This document shows positions 41,522 through 51,277 of a DNA stretch of 64,000 bases, piece after piece. The notes under the pieces are model-generated. The model worked only from the letters and a program-made list of their open reading frames with translations, was not told where the DNA came from and made no database searches. Made by a program: the position numbers and the translations under genes. The DNA is taken from contig NZ_LSBB01000018.1 of NCBI RefSeq assembly GCF_001584335.1, positions 434,001 through 498,000 on the forward strand. Direction: 5' to 3'. Within the stretch, counting starts at the first letter, position 1. The number at the start of each line of letters is the position of its first letter. The stretch is from Bacillus atrophaeus (GTDB taxonomy: Bacteria > Bacillota > Bacilli > Bacillales > Bacillaceae).

Positions 41522-42489
41522 GAACACAGTTAATCGACTTGTTTTCAAAGGCCGGAGATGAGTTTATTTCCGGCCAAAAAATAAGTGACGCTCTCGGCTG
41601 CTCCAGAACCGCCGTGTGGAAGCATATAGAAGAGCTTCGCAATGAAGGTTATGAAGTAGAGGCCGTCAGGAGAAAAGGCTATCGGCTGGTAAAAAAGCCC
41701 GGGAAACTAAGTGAAAGTGAGATTCGTTTCGGGTTGAAGACTGAACTGTTGGGCCGGCAGCTTTATTATCACGATGTTCTGCCGTCTACCCAAAAAACCG
41801 CTCATGCACTGGCAAATAATGGTGCGCCGGAAGGAACTCTCGTTGTTGCCGATAAACAAACAGCGGGCAGGGGGCGAATGTCAAGAGTATGGCATTCTCA
41901 AGAAGGAAACGGAATCTGGATGAGTCTTATTTTAAGGCCGGATATCCCGCTTCAACAAACGCCGCAGCTGACCCTTTTGTCTGCTGTCGCCGTTGTGCAG
42001 GCAATTGAAGAAGCTGCAGGCGTCCAAGCGGACATTAAATGGCCTAATGATCTTCTGATTCACGGAAAAAAAGCTGTCGGTATCTTAACTGAGATGCAAG
42101 CCGAGGAAGACCGCGTCCGGTCAATTATCATCGGCATTGGCATTAATGTGAACCAGCAGTCAGCCGATTTTCCGCAAGAGCTTCAGCAAATTGCGACGAG
42201 CCTCAGCCAGGAAGCAGGGGAAAAAATAGACCGGGCAGGATTGATCCAGCAAATTTTGCTGTCATTTGAAAAACGGTATCATGATTATTTAAAACACGGT
42301 TTCACCCCGATCAAGCTCTTATGGGAAAGCTATGCGCTTGGTATCGGCCAAGAATTAAGGGCAAGAACCTTAAAAGGGACATTTTACGGAAAATCGCTAG
42401 GAATAGATGATGAAGGGGTTCTTCTGTTAGAAACAAAAGAAGGCATTAAAAAAATCTATTCAGCCGATATTGAAATGGAATCTTTCTAG
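41506..42489 (+). CDS. birA: Biotin-protein ligase and biotin repressor BirA
   Basis: Attaches biotin to acceptor proteins and represses biotin genes. An N-terminal winged helix (KISDALGCSRTAVWKHIEEL) is followed by the ligase core with GRGRMSRVWHS and KWPNDLLI. The chosen start is ATG 41506, giving 327 residues, with GGAG about 11 bases upstream. GTG 41494 is an alternative. Both lie inside cca. The panB promoter begins at the stop codon. Confidence 0.94.
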   Translation: MGSKLRTQLIDLFSKAGDEFISGQKISDALGCSRTAVWKHIEELRNEGYEVEAVRRKGYRLVKKPGKLSESEIRFGLKTELLGRQLYYHDVLPSTQKTAHALANNGAPEGTLVVADKQTAGRGRMSRVWHSQEGNGIWMSLILRPDIPLQQTPQLTLLSAVAVVQAIEEAAGVQADIKWPNDLLIHGKKAVGILTEMQAEEDRVRSIIIGIGINVNQQSADFPQELQQIATSLSQEAGEKIDRAGLIQQILLSFEKRYHDYLKHGFTPIKLLWESYALGIGQELRARTLKGTFYGKSLGIDDEGVLLLETKEGIKKIYSADIEMESF

Positions 42490-42519
42490 TTGGTACAAGC
42501 CAGATGATTTTGGTATACT
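42490..42519 (+). promoter_or_regulatory. Promoter of panBCD
   Basis: TTGGTA (42490-42495), an 18-nt spacer, and an extended -10 TGGTATACT (42511-42519). The start point would be near 42526, leaving a leader of about 200 nt. Confidence 0.7.
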
Positions 42520-42525
42520 TCCAAT

Positions 42526-42729
42526 GGGCAGTATCGCCTGCGAACTGCACCTATTTTTCCAAATAGACAAAGATATAGCAGCAGTCTGCCTTGATCCAAA
42601 AGGACTGGGACAGAGGGATGAAACTCGCCGAAACTTCAAGATAAGTGAAGAATCCTTCTGGAAAAACGGAAGGTTTTTTGGCTTGTAAAAGAAGCGGCAG
42701 CTCATCTCCTCTACAAGAGGAGGAGAAAG
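42526..42729 (+). promoter_or_regulatory. Structured panBCD leader, possible regulatory RNA
   Basis: About 200 nt between the promoter and panB. Hairpins seen: CTATTT/AAATAG with a TTCC loop (near 42550), CAGTC/GACTG spanning about 42584-42607, CTTCA/TGAAG (near 42635-42650), and a terminator at 42654-42679. A leader ending in a terminator before a biosynthetic operon suggests attenuation. A Pan RNA motif is described upstream of pantothenate genes in Firmicutes; I cannot confirm that this is an example. Confidence 0.5.
42654..42679 (+). terminator. Terminator in the panB leader
   Basis: CCTTCTG (42654-42660) pairs with CGGAAGG (42667-42673), one pair being G-T, then six T. It is 50 bases ahead of panB and after the panB promoter. 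It may simply end birA transcripts or be an attenuator. Confidence 0.7.
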
Positions 42730-43563
42730 ATGAAAACAAAGCTCGATTTCTTAAAAATGAAGAAAAATGAAGAACCGATTGTCATGCTGACGGCTTATGA
42801 TTACCCGTCGGCCAAGCTTGCTGAACAGGCGGGCGTTGATATGATTTTAGTCGGTGATTCACTGGGAATGGTCGTGCTCGGCCTGGACTCTACTGTAGGT
42901 GTAACTGTTGCCGACATGATCCACCATACAAAAGCGGTCAAACGGGGTGCGGCAAACACATTTATCGTGACAGATATGCCCTTTATGTCTTATCACCTCT
43001 CTAAAGATGAGACGCTTAAAAACGCCGCGGCCATCATTCAGGAAAGCGGAGCGGATGCGTTAAAGCTTGAGGGCGGAGACGGCGTCTTTGAATCAATCCG
43101 CGCTCTGACGCTCGGAGGAATCCCTGTTGTCAGTCATTTAGGGCTCACGCCGCAATCAGTAGGCGTGTTAGGCGGTTATAAAGTCCAAGGGAAAGATGAG
43201 CAAAGCGCAAAAAAATTGCTTGAAGACAGTAAAAAATGTGAGGAAGCGGGAGCAATGATGCTTGTGCTCGAGTGTGTTCCGGCTGAACTTACCGCAAAAA
43301 TTGCTGAGGAACTGACAATACCTGTAATCGGCATCGGAGCGGGAGCGCAAGCGGACGGTCAGGTTCTTGTATTTCATGATGTGGTCGGCTACGGTGTGGC
43401 CAGAATGCCTAAATTCGTTAAACAGTATGAACAAATTGACGGTGCTATTGAAACGGCGATCAGCGGATATGTCCATGATGTGAGAAAGCGAGCTTTCCCT
43501 GAACAAAAGCACTCCTTTCAGCTGAATCAAACAGTGCTTGAAGGCTTGTACGGAGGGAAATAA
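42730..43563 (+). CDS. panB: 3-methyl-2-oxobutanoate hydroxymethyltransferase
   Basis: First committed step of pantothenate synthesis (ketopantoate formation). The 277-residue TIM barrel has [30 protein letters not shown], metal-binding aspartates, and the catalytic Glu in KLEGG. ATG 42730 follows GAGGAGGAG. Immediately followed by panC. Confidence 0.97.
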   Translation: MKTKLDFLKMKKNEEPIVMLTAYDYPSAKLAEQAGVDMILVGDSLGMVVLGLDSTVGVTVADMIHHTKAVKRGAANTFIVTDMPFMSYHLSKDETLKNAAAIIQESGADALKLEGGDGVFESIRALTLGGIPVVSHLGLTPQSVGVLGGYKVQGKDEQSAKKLLEDSKKCEEAGAMMLVLECVPAELTAKIAEELTIPVIGIGAGAQADGQVLVFHDVVGYGVARMPKFVKQYEQIDGAIETAISGYVHDVRKRAFPEQKHSFQLNQTVLEGLYGGK

Positions 43564-44424
43564 ATGAAACACATCACAGATATTTCAGAACTGAAAACCA
43601 TAATCAACCAATATAAATCAGTAGGCAAATCAATCGGTTTCGTGCCGACGATGGGTTTTCTGCATGAAGGACACCTGAAGTTGGCTGATAAAGCGAGTCA
43701 GGAAAACGACATTGCGGTGATGAGCATTTTTGTGAATCCTGCACAATTCGGTCCCGGAGAGGATTTTGAAGCGTATCCCCGAGATCTTGAGCGGGATACG
43801 AAACTTGCTGAAAGTGCGGGAATAGATCTTCTTTTTACTCCGTCTGCCGACAGTATGTATAATGGCGATCCAAATGTCGCAGTGCAAGTGAAAAGACGGA
43901 CCGACGTCTTGTGCGGGCGATCAAGAGAAGGGCACTTCGACGGCGTGGCAACAGTCTTAACGAAGTTTTTCAATCTAATAAAGCCGGAAAGGGCGTATTT
44001 TGGTCTCAAGGATGCACAGCAGGTTGCTGTCGTTGACGGTTTAATCAGTGATTTTTTTATGGATATTGAGCTGGTCGGTGTGGATACAGTCAGAGAGGAA
44101 GACGGACTTGCGAAAAGCTCTCGCAACGTATATTTAACTGAAAAAGAGAGAAACGAAGCCCCGAGACTTTATAAAGCTCTTCAGCAAGGCGCTGAGCTGA
44201 TCAGGGCCGGTGAAAGAAACCCTGAAGCGGTGATCAAAGCCGCAGCAGATATCATCGGGACAACAAGCGGTGCCATTGATTATGTGGAACTCTACTCTTA
44301 TCCTGAGCTCACAAAGCAGGATAAACTAGAAGGGAAAGTCATTCTCGCTGCAGCAGTCAAATTTTCAAAGGCGCGTTTAATAGACAATATTATTATTGAT
44401 ATTCACGAAATGGAGAGAATATAA
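43564..44424 (+). CDS. panC: Pantothenate synthetase
   Basis: Joins pantoate and beta-alanine with ATP. 286 residues. HIGH-like motif [15 protein letters not shown], then [14 protein letters not shown] and SSRNVYL. Its start abuts the panB stop. Confidence 0.97.
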   Translation: MKHITDISELKTIINQYKSVGKSIGFVPTMGFLHEGHLKLADKASQENDIAVMSIFVNPAQFGPGEDFEAYPRDLERDTKLAESAGIDLLFTPSADSMYNGDPNVAVQVKRRTDVLCGRSREGHFDGVATVLTKFFNLIKPERAYFGLKDAQQVAVVDGLISDFFMDIELVGVDTVREEDGLAKSSRNVYLTEKERNEAPRLYKALQQGAELIRAGERNPEAVIKAAADIIGTTSGAIDYVELYSYPELTKQDKLEGKVILAAAVKFSKARLIDNIIIDIHEMERI

Positions 44425-44426
44425 AT

Positions 44427-44810
44427 ATGTATCGCACGATGATGAGCGGAAAACTCCACCGGGCAACTGTCACTGAAGCCAACCTGAATTATGTCGGCAG
44501 CATTACCATTGATGAAGACCTCATTGACGCGGTCGGAATGCTAGCTAATGAAAAAGTTCAAATTGTGAATAATAATAACGGAGCCCGTCTGGAAACCTAT
44601 ATTATTCCCGGTGAGCGCGGAAGCGGAGTCATTTGTCTGAACGGAGCGGCCGCACGCCTCGTCCAGCCGGGTGATACAGTCATTATCATTTCCTACAAGA
44701 TGATGTCAGAACAAGACGCTGCAAGCCACCAGCCAAAGGTCGCCGTGCTTAATGAAAAAAATGAAATTGAACAAATGCTGGGCAGCGAACCGGCCCGCAC
44801 CGTTTTGTAA
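44427..44810 (+). CDS. panD: Aspartate 1-decarboxylase precursor
   Basis: A pyruvoyl enzyme that supplies beta-alanine for PanC. 127 residues. The self-cleavage site is Gly24-Ser25 in NYVGSITID, exactly where expected. [15 protein letters not shown] follows. Last gene of panBCD before a strong terminator. Confidence 0.97.
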   Translation: MYRTMMSGKLHRATVTEANLNYVGSITIDEDLIDAVGMLANEKVQIVNNNNGARLETYIIPGERGSGVICLNGAAARLVQPGDTVIIISYKMMSEQDAASHQPKVAVLNEKNEIEQMLGSEPARTVL

Positions 44811-44820
44811 AAGCAAACAG

Positions 44821-44845
44821 CCCCCTTTATCGGGGGTTTTCTTTT
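44821..44845 (+). terminator. Terminator of panBCD
   Basis: CCCCC (44821-44825) pairs with GGGGG (44832-44836), followed by TTTTCTTTT. Confidence 0.82.
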
Positions 44846-44938
44846 AAGATTTCAGAGTAAAAGCTGTTTTGCCGCTCCATTCCAAAGAAAAACGTGTTAC
44901 ACTTTTCTCGTATGCAAGAATTGAGGTGTCCATTTTAA

Positions 44939-47731
44939 ATGAACAAGCAACGGTTCGTTGTCATAGACGTGGAAACAACAGGAAATTCGCCGAAAAAAGG
45001 CGATAAAATCATTCAAATCGCAGCGGTTGTGATTGAAAATGGACAAATAACTGAGCGGTTTTCCAAATATATTAATCCAAATAAATCAATTCCGTTTTTT
45101 ATTGAACAGCTGACTGGCATAACGAACAGCATGGTAGAGAATGAACTGCCTTTTGAAGCGGTAGCTGAGGAAGTTTTTCAATTGCTGGACGGCGCCTATT
45201 TTGTCGCTCATAATATCCATTTTGACCTTGGATTTGTCAAGTACGAATTAAACGAGGCGGGATTCAGGCTCCCTGATTGTGAAGTGCTGGACACAGTGGA
45301 GCTTTCCCGCATTGTCTATCCTGGGTTTGAAGGGTATAAGCTGACTGAACTCAGCGAAGAGCTTCAGTTGAAGCATGAGAATCCGCACCGCGCCGACAGC
45401 GACGCAGAGGTCACGGGTTTCATTTTTTTGAAGATCATTGACAAACTGCAAAGGCTTCCTTTGCCGACCTTAAAGCAATTAAGAAGGCTGTCTCAGCATT
45501 TTATCAGTGATCTGACGCTTCTGTTAGATACGTTTATATTTGAGCGGGAGAAAGCAGAAGCGCCGGGCTATGTAAAATTTGCTTCATTCTCAATCAGAGA
45601 GCCTGAAGCTGAAACCGGCGGGTCACATAATGACCAGTTTCCTTCTGATGTAGACATGTGGAATAACGAAAGCGGGAAAAGCCTTTCTGATCTATTGCCC
45701 CGCTATGAAAAAAGGGAAGGGCAGACCATCATGATGAATGAGGTGCGTACCGCATTTGCCAATCGTGAGCACGCGTTAATAGAAGCGGCTCCGGGGATAG
45801 GCAAAACGATCGGCTATCTTGTTCCTGCGGCGCTTTTTGCCAAAAAGTCTAAAAAACCGGTTGTGATCAGTACGTACTCAACACTTCTTCAGCAGCAGAT
45901 TTTAAATAAGGAACTGCCGGTCGTACAGCGCATGTTCCCCTTTTCAGTGACGGCTGCCATTTTAAAAGGCCAGTCCCATTATTTATGTTTGCATAAATTT
46001 GAGCACATCCTGCATGAGGAAGATGATAATTACGATGCCGTACTCACGAAATCCCAGCTTCTCGTCTGGTTAACAGAAACCGATACAGGCGATGTGGCCG
46101 AACTGAATTTGCCGTCCGGCGGCAGGACGCTGTGGGAGCGAATGGCTCATGATGAAGAATCAGTGAAAAGAAACCGAAAAGAGCAGATTAGCGGTTTTTA
46201 TGAGCGGGCACAACATAAAGCGATGCAGTCAGACTTAATTGTGACAAACCATGCACTTCTTCTGACTGATGAAGTCAGCCGAAAAAAAAGGCTTCCGGAA
46301 AGCGGCGCCTTAATCATTGATGAAGCGCATCATTTCGAACGTGCGGCAAGTGAACATTTAGGAATAAGAGTTACATACATAGGGCTTCATGCTAAGCTCA
46401 GCCAGCTTGGCACATTAAACCAGCGCGGACTTTTAAAGAGAATGCGCCGCTTGTTCCAAACCCATCACTTGCCGGTGGATTCCTTTTTTGAAATGGATGA
46501 ATGGCTGCAATACATTCAGGCAGAAAGCGATGCGTTTTTCAGTTCGGTTCATTCTTTTGTGAAACGCAGAAAACCTAAAGACGACATGAACCGTCTTGTC
46601 TTTAAGCTGAACAAAAAAAGTCAGGATAACAGCTGGCCGACCCTATCCGATGGAGCCGAACGGCTTTGTTCCATGCTTATGCACGTCCAGCAGCAGTTTG
46701 AAGGCCAAATGGAGCTGATGGACAAAAAACTGACGAACATGAAAAGCGGTGCTGCCTTTTTGGCGGATGAATACCGCAAAAGCATGCAAAGCCTGAAAGA
46801 ATATTGCCATACACTGACAAGGCTATTCTTCGAGTCTGATGAAAATGAAGCGGTTTGGATTGAAATTGATGCAAAAGGCGCAAAAAATGCCGTTGCAATT
46901 TACGCTCAGCCTCTAGACCCGGGAGAGCTGCTGGCGGATCAGTTTTTTGCGCGCAAAAACAGCGTCGTTCTCACATCAGCGACGCTGACAGTGGAAGGTT
47001 CTTTTCAATATATCATTGAGCGTCTCGGGCTTGGGGATTTTTATCCGCGCACGGTCAAAATTGAATCTCCTTTCTCTTACGATGACCGCATGAAAGTGAT
47101 TATTCCGAAAGAAATGAGATCCGTGCAGGATGCCGGACAGACCGAAGTTGCCCAAGATACTGCCCATTACATTCAGATGATGGGCAAAGAGGCACAGCCC
47201 AAGATCCTTGTACTATTTACCTCCCATGAAATGCTGAAAAAAGTGCATCATGAGTTAAAGCACAGCCCGGCTTTTTCCGGCGTTCAGCTGCTGGCGCAAG
47301 GCATAACAGGAGGCAGTCCGGGAAAATTAATGAAAACGTTCAAAGCTAGCAAGCAAGCGATTTTGCTCGGAACAAATCATTTTTGGGAAGGAGTCGACTT
47401 TCCGGGGGATGAACTATCCACCGTTATTATCGCGAGACTTCCGTTTCGGTCCCCGGATAATCCGCTTCATGCAGCAAAATGTGAGCAGGCTCGCAAAAAT
47501 GGCAAAAATCCGTTTCAAACTGTCTCGCTGCCGGAAGCTGTTTTGACGTTCAGACAGGGAGTCGGCCGCTTGCTTCGCACAGCCGGGGACAAAGGAACGA
47601 TTGTCATTTTAGACAGGCGGATTAAAACGGCAGGCTATGGCCGCCTGTTTCTAGAGGCCCTACCGACATCCTCAGTATTTGAGCTGACCGACAGGGAGCT
47701 TGAAGCTTATGTCTCGGGCGAAACAGAATAA
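44939..47731 (+). CDS. dinG: DinG-family exonuclease-helicase
   Basis: A 930-residue fusion. The N-terminal DnaQ-like 3'-5' exonuclease (FVVIDVETTG at residue 6, HNIHFDLGFV, HRADSDAEVT) is joined to an XPD/DinG-type helicase (Walker A in EAAPGIGKTIGYLVPAA, DEAHH box, C-terminal GRLLR). This two-part layout is the Gram-positive form; E. coli DinG lacks the exonuclease. The four cysteines of the XPD-type iron-sulfur cluster are not obvious between the helicase motifs, so a cluster may be absent. Start ATG 44939 behind GAGGTGT. Likely acts in repair. Confidence 0.94.
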   Translation: MNKQRFVVIDVETTGNSPKKGDKIIQIAAVVIENGQITERFSKYINPNKSIPFFIEQLTGITNSMVENELPFEAVAEEVFQLLDGAYFVAHNIHFDLGFVKYELNEAGFRLPDCEVLDTVELSRIVYPGFEGYKLTELSEELQLKHENPHRADSDAEVTGFIFLKIIDKLQRLPLPTLKQLRRLSQHFISDLTLLLDTFIFEREKAEAPGYVKFASFSIREPEAETGGSHNDQFPSDVDMWNNESGKSLSDLLPRYEKREGQTIMMNEVRTAFANREHALIEAAPGIGKTIGYLVPAALFAKKSKKPVVISTYSTLLQQQILNKELPVVQRMFPFSVTAAILKGQSHYLCLHKFEHILHEEDDNYDAVLTKSQLLVWLTETDTGDVAELNLPSGGRTLWERMAHDEESVKRNRKEQISGFYERAQHKAMQSDLIVTNHALLLTDEVSRKKRLPESGALIIDEAHHFERAASEHLGIRVTYIGLHAKLSQLGTLNQRGLLKRMRRLFQTHHLPVDSFFEMDEWLQYIQAESDAFFSSVHSFVKRRKPKDDMNRLVFKLNKKSQDNSWPTLSDGAERLCSMLMHVQQQFEGQMELMDKKLTNMKSGAAFLADEYRKSMQSLKEYCHTLTRLFFESDENEAVWIEIDAKGAKNAVAIYAQPLDPGELLADQFFARKNSVVLTSATLTVEGSFQYIIERLGLGDFYPRTVKIESPFSYDDRMKVIIPKEMRSVQDAGQTEVAQDTAHYIQMMGKEAQPKILVLFTSHEMLKKVHHELKHSPAFSGVQLLAQGITGGSPGKLMKTFKASKQAILLGTNHFWEGVDFPGDELSTVIIARLPFRSPDNPLHAAKCEQARKNGKNPFQTVSLPEAVLTFRQGVGRLLRTAGDKGTIVILDRRIKTAGYGRLFLEALPTSSVFELTDRELEAYVSGETE

Positions 47732-47755
47732 AAGCCGCAAAAAGCGGCTTTTAAT
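47730..47755 (+). terminator. Terminator of dinG
   Basis: AAAAGCCGC (47730-47738) pairs with GCGGCTTTT (47744-47752). The U-tract is short. A second hairpin, AAAGCGG/CCGCTTT (47786-47792 with 47803-47809), follows and repeats part of the same sequence. Confidence 0.7.
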
Positions 47756-47881
47756 GGTGTGGGATAAGGATGGTGTTTTATTTAAAAAGCGGTTCTTTGA
47801 TGCCGCTTTGTGTAAATAGTATGCCGCACGGGTAAAAGAGTATGATTAACAATATTTGTTTTGATAATGGAGGGCAATGAA

Positions 47882-48052
47882 ATGGAAAGTAAAATTGAAA
47901 TTCTATCTACAATCAATGTGGAACACTCAGACGATCTTTATAAAATTGTCGATATGCTGAATCGCACTCTGAAAAGAGACAATTTAATGTTCGGACTTGC
48001 GTTGGATGAAGAAGACCAAAACCAGGCTGTTTTTACTATTTATCGTACGTAG
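47882..48052 (+). CDS. ypmA: Small conserved protein YpmA
   Basis: A 56-residue soluble protein starting MESKIEILSTINVEHSDDLY, almost identical to B. subtilis YpmA as I recall it. The start is ATG 47882 behind GGAGGGCA. An ATG at 47861 precedes the ribosome site. Compact alpha/beta pattern, with no motif that gives a function. Nine bases before ypmB. Confidence 0.9.
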   Translation: MESKIEILSTINVEHSDDLYKIVDMLNRTLKRDNLMFGLALDEEDQNQAVFTIYRT

Positions 48053-48061
48053 GAGGAGAAG

Positions 48062-48547
48062 ATGAGAAAAAAAACATTAATCTTTACTGCGATTTTTGGT
48101 ATTATTTTTTTAGCAGTTCTTCTTGTTTCGGCAAGCATTTTTAAATCAGCTATGGCGCAAAAGGAAGAAGGGCATGAGGAAGCTGCTGCCTCGGCAAAAA
48201 AAGAAACCGGTCTGACTGAAGTTGATCAAGTCGAAACATTTGTCGGAAAAGAAAAATATTATATCGTAAAGGGAACTGACAAACATGATACAGTCATGTA
48301 CGTATGGGTTCCTGCTGATAAAAAAGCGAAAATTCTCTCTAAAAAAGCGAATGAGGGAATAACCGAACAGAAAGCGGCAAAAATCATTCAAGGTGAAGGA
48401 TTGGTTTCTAAGCAAAAAGAGGTTCACCTGGCAAGAGAAGATAACGTCCTGCTTTGGGAAGTGACCTATTTAGACAAGGAAGAGCAGTACAGTTTGAGCT
48501 ATGTGGACTTTTCAAGTGGAAAGATTCTCAAAAATATCACGCCTTAA
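48062..48547 (+). CDS. ypmB: PepSY-like membrane-anchored protein YpmB
   Basis: A 161-residue protein with an N-terminal membrane anchor (TLIFTAIFGIIFLAVLLVSAS) and an extracytoplasmic part of two PepSY-like repeats (around residues 55-105 and 106-160, the second ending YVDFSSGKILKNITP). Start ATG 48062 behind AGGAGGAGA. PepSY domains often bind peptidases or other envelope proteins; the partner here is unknown. Confidence 0.88.
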   Translation: MRKKTLIFTAIFGIIFLAVLLVSASIFKSAMAQKEEGHEEAAASAKKETGLTEVDQVETFVGKEKYYIVKGTDKHDTVMYVWVPADKKAKILSKKANEGITEQKAAKIIQGEGLVSKQKEVHLAREDNVLLWEVTYLDKEEQYSLSYVDFSSGKILKNITP

Positions 48548-48569
48548 GACGAAATAGGGGGAATTGAAG

Positions 48570-49751
48570 TTGAAACTGGCAAAAAGAGTATCCGCATTAA
48601 CACCGTCTACCACACTTGCAATCACAGCAAAAGCAAAGGAATTAAAAGAAGCAGGCCATGATGTTATCGGTCTCGGAGCGGGAGAACCAGATTTTAACAC
48701 GCCGCAGCACATTATTGACGCGGCTGTGCGTTCAATGAATGAGGGTCATACAAAATATACGCCATCCGGCGGGCTGGCGTCACTGAAAGAAAGTATTGTA
48801 GAGAAATTCAAACGTGACCAGCAGATTGAATATAAACCTTCTGAAATCATCGTGTGCACGGGTGCCAAGCATGCCTTGTACACCCTTTTCCAAGTCATTC
48901 TTGATGAAGAAGACGAAGTAATTATTCCGACGCCATACTGGGTCAGCTATCCGGAGCAGGTGAAATTGGCAGGCGGGCGGCCGGTTTATGTCGACGGACT
49001 TGAAGAAAATCAATTTAAAATTTCTCCTGAGCAGCTGAAAAGTGCAATCACAGATAAAACAAAAGCGATTGTGATCAATTCACCAAGCAATCCGACCGGC
49101 GTGATGTACACTGAGGATGAGCTGTCAGCGCTTGGTGAAGTCTGTCTTGAGCACGATATTCTGATTGTTTCTGACGAGATTTACGAAAAGCTTACATACG
49201 GCGGAAGAAAACACGTTTCGATCGCACAGCTTTCTGACAAATTAAAAAAACAAACCATTATTATTAACGGTGTTTCGAAATCTCACAGTATGACTGGCTG
49301 GAGAATCGGGTATGCGGCCGGAGCGCAAGACATCATCAAAGCGATGACGAACCTTGCGAGCCACAGCACGTCCAACCCGACTTCAATCGCTCAATATGGC
49401 GCAATTGCAGCCTATAACGGTCCAAGTGAGCCATTGGAAGAAATGCGAGTGGCATTTGAGCACAGATTAAACACAATCTATGCGAAGCTGATCGAAATCC
49501 CAGGTTTTACTTGCGTGAAGCCTGAGGGCGCATTTTACTTGTTCCCTAACGCGATAGAGGCGGCTCATTCCTGCGGATTCAAAGATGTCGATGAGTTTGT
49601 GAAAGCGCTGCTTGAAGAGGAGAAAGTCGCGATTGTACCAGGTTCCGGCTTCGGTTCGCCAGACAATGTGCGCCTCTCTTATGCAACTTCATTAGATCTT
49701 CTGGAAAAAGCGGTAGAGAGAATAAACCGTTTTGTAGAAAAACATAACTAG
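48570..49751 (+). CDS. aspB: Aspartate aminotransferase
   Basis: Class I PLP aminotransferase converting oxaloacetate and glutamate to aspartate and 2-oxoglutarate. 393 residues from TTG 48570 (a TTG at 48564 is in the ribosome site). The PLP lysine is in NGVSKSHSMTGWRIGY, with INSPSNPTG in the cofactor pocket. Precedes asnS, which charges tRNA with asparagine, a product of the same amino acid family. Confidence 0.96.
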   Translation: MKLAKRVSALTPSTTLAITAKAKELKEAGHDVIGLGAGEPDFNTPQHIIDAAVRSMNEGHTKYTPSGGLASLKESIVEKFKRDQQIEYKPSEIIVCTGAKHALYTLFQVILDEEDEVIIPTPYWVSYPEQVKLAGGRPVYVDGLEENQFKISPEQLKSAITDKTKAIVINSPSNPTGVMYTEDELSALGEVCLEHDILIVSDEIYEKLTYGGRKHVSIAQLSDKLKKQTIIINGVSKSHSMTGWRIGYAAGAQDIIKAMTNLASHSTSNPTSIAQYGAIAAYNGPSEPLEEMRVAFEHRLNTIYAKLIEIPGFTCVKPEGAFYLFPNAIEAAHSCGFKDVDEFVKALLEEEKVAIVPGSGFGSPDNVRLSYATSLDLLEKAVERINRFVEKHN

Positions 49752-49756
49752 TGGTC

Positions 49757-49786
49757 AAAAGCGGCTGATAAACAAGCCGCTTTTTA
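49757..49786 (+). terminator. Terminator of aspB
   Basis: AAAAGCGGCT (49757-49766) pairs with AGCCGCTTTT (49775-49784), with a T-run. Confidence 0.88.
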
Positions 49787-49792
49787 TCTGCA

Positions 49793-49822
49793 TTGACCCA
49801 GTAAGATGTGAACGGTTATAAT
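49793..49822 (+). promoter_or_regulatory. Promoter of asnS
   Basis: TTGACC (49793-49798), an 18-nt spacer, and TATAAT (49817-49822). The leader is about 60 nt, and I see no T-box in it. Confidence 0.7.
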
Positions 49823-49890
49823 AAAGTGATGTTAAAAAAGATTCGGGGCTAAATAGTGCCGAATGTTTTTCTGTTCTGGAGGGAAATATT

Positions 49891-51183
49891 TTGAAAACTA
49901 CAATAAACCAAGTGTATAAGCACGTAGGCCAGGAAGTTACGATCGGGGCTTGGGTTGCGAATAAGCGTTCAAGCGGAAAGATAGCATTTTTACAGCTGAG
50001 AGACGGTACCGGCTTCATTCAAGGAGTCGTGGTAAAAGCGGAAGTTGATGAAAACATGTTCCAAACGGCTAAGTCTGTGACACAAGAAACGTCACTCTAT
50101 GTAAAAGGTATCGTGAAAGAGGACGAGCGTTCTCCTCTCGGTTTTGAATTAGCAGTGACATCCATTGAAGTCATTCATGAAGCTACAGATTATCCGATAA
50201 CACCAAAAGAGCACGGTACAGAATTCTTGATGGATCACAGGCACCTATGGCTCCGTTCTAAACGCCAGCATGCGATCATGAAGATTCGTAATGAAATCAT
50301 CCGTGCGACATATGAGTTCTTTAATAACGAAGGCTTTGTAAAGGTAGACCCGCCGATTTTAACGGGAAGCGCTCCTGAGGGAACGACAGAGCTTTTTGCG
50401 ACGAAATACTTTGACGAGGATGCTTACCTGTCTCAAAGCGGCCAGCTGTATATGGAAGCAGCGGCGATGGCTTTAGGAAAAGTTTTCTCCTTCGGTCCGA
50501 CATTCAGAGCGGAAAAGTCAAAAACAAAACGCCATCTCATCGAGTTTTGGATGATAGAGCCGGAAATGGCATTTGTAGAATTTAATGAAAACCTTGAGGT
50601 TCAGGAGAATTATGTTTCATTCGTTGTGCAAAGTGTGCTTGAAAATTGCAAAATCGAATTAAACACTCTGGGAAGAGATACCTCTAAACTCGAACAAATT
50701 AAAGCGCCATTCCCAAGAATCACTTATGATGAAGCGCTCGCCTTTCTAAAAGAAAAAGGCTTTGATGATATTGAGTGGGGCGATGATTTCGGAGCTCCTC
50801 ATGAAACTGCAATCGCAGAAAGCTATGACAAGCCTGTGTTCATCACTCATTATCCAACTTCATTAAAGCCGTTCTACATGCAGCCGGCAGAGGACCGCGA
50901 AGATGTCGTATTGTGTGCAGATCTGATTGCTCCTGAGGGCTATGGAGAAATCATTGGCGGATCTGAACGGATTCATGATATGGAACTTCTTGAAGCGCGC
51001 CTTAAAGAACACGGGCTGGAATCAGATGCTTATAAGTGGTATGCTGAGCTTAGAAAATACGGTTCAGTGCCGCATTCAGGCTTCGGTCTTGGATTAGAGC
51101 GGACAGTCGCGTGGATCAGCGGAGCGCCTCATGTGCGTGAAACCATTCCATTCCCGCGTTTATTGAACCGTTTGTATCCTTAA
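49891..51183 (+). CDS. asnS: Asparaginyl-tRNA synthetase
   Basis: Charges tRNA-Asn. 430 residues, class IIb: an N-terminal OB-fold anticodon domain ([21 protein letters not shown]), then motif 2 ([15 protein letters not shown]) and motif 3 ([15 protein letters not shown]). The start is TTG 49891 behind GGAGGG. Has its own promoter and terminator. Confidence 0.97.
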   Translation: MKTTINQVYKHVGQEVTIGAWVANKRSSGKIAFLQLRDGTGFIQGVVVKAEVDENMFQTAKSVTQETSLYVKGIVKEDERSPLGFELAVTSIEVIHEATDYPITPKEHGTEFLMDHRHLWLRSKRQHAIMKIRNEIIRATYEFFNNEGFVKVDPPILTGSAPEGTTELFATKYFDEDAYLSQSGQLYMEAAAMALGKVFSFGPTFRAEKSKTKRHLIEFWMIEPEMAFVEFNENLEVQENYVSFVVQSVLENCKIELNTLGRDTSKLEQIKAPFPRITYDEALAFLKEKGFDDIEWGDDFGAPHETAIAESYDKPVFITHYPTSLKPFYMQPAEDREDVVLCADLIAPEGYGEIIGGSERIHDMELLEARLKEHGLESDAYKWYAELRKYGSVPHSGFGLGLERTVAWISGAPHVRETIPFPRLLNRLYP

Positions 51184-51200
51184 TAATTGTAAGTGATAAG

Positions 51201-51232
51201 AAAAGAGTCTCCTGTAAACGGGAGACTTTTTC
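51201..51232 (+). terminator. Terminator of asnS
   Basis: AGTCTCC (51206-51212) pairs with GGAGACT (51221-51227), with A- and T-tracts on the two sides. Confidence 0.85.
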
Positions 51233-51277
51233 ATAGTAAAGGGAAAAGCGATATCCTTTACAGTAAGAGGTGTAATG

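Noticed and set aside
42470..42688. A 72-codon frame in the panB leader
   Set aside because: It starts inside birA, crosses the promoter and ends after the terminator, with no ribosome site.
49786..49890. Possible T-box riboswitch ahead of asnS
   Set aside because: The leader is only about 60 nt, without the T-box consensus or a terminator between promoter and gene.
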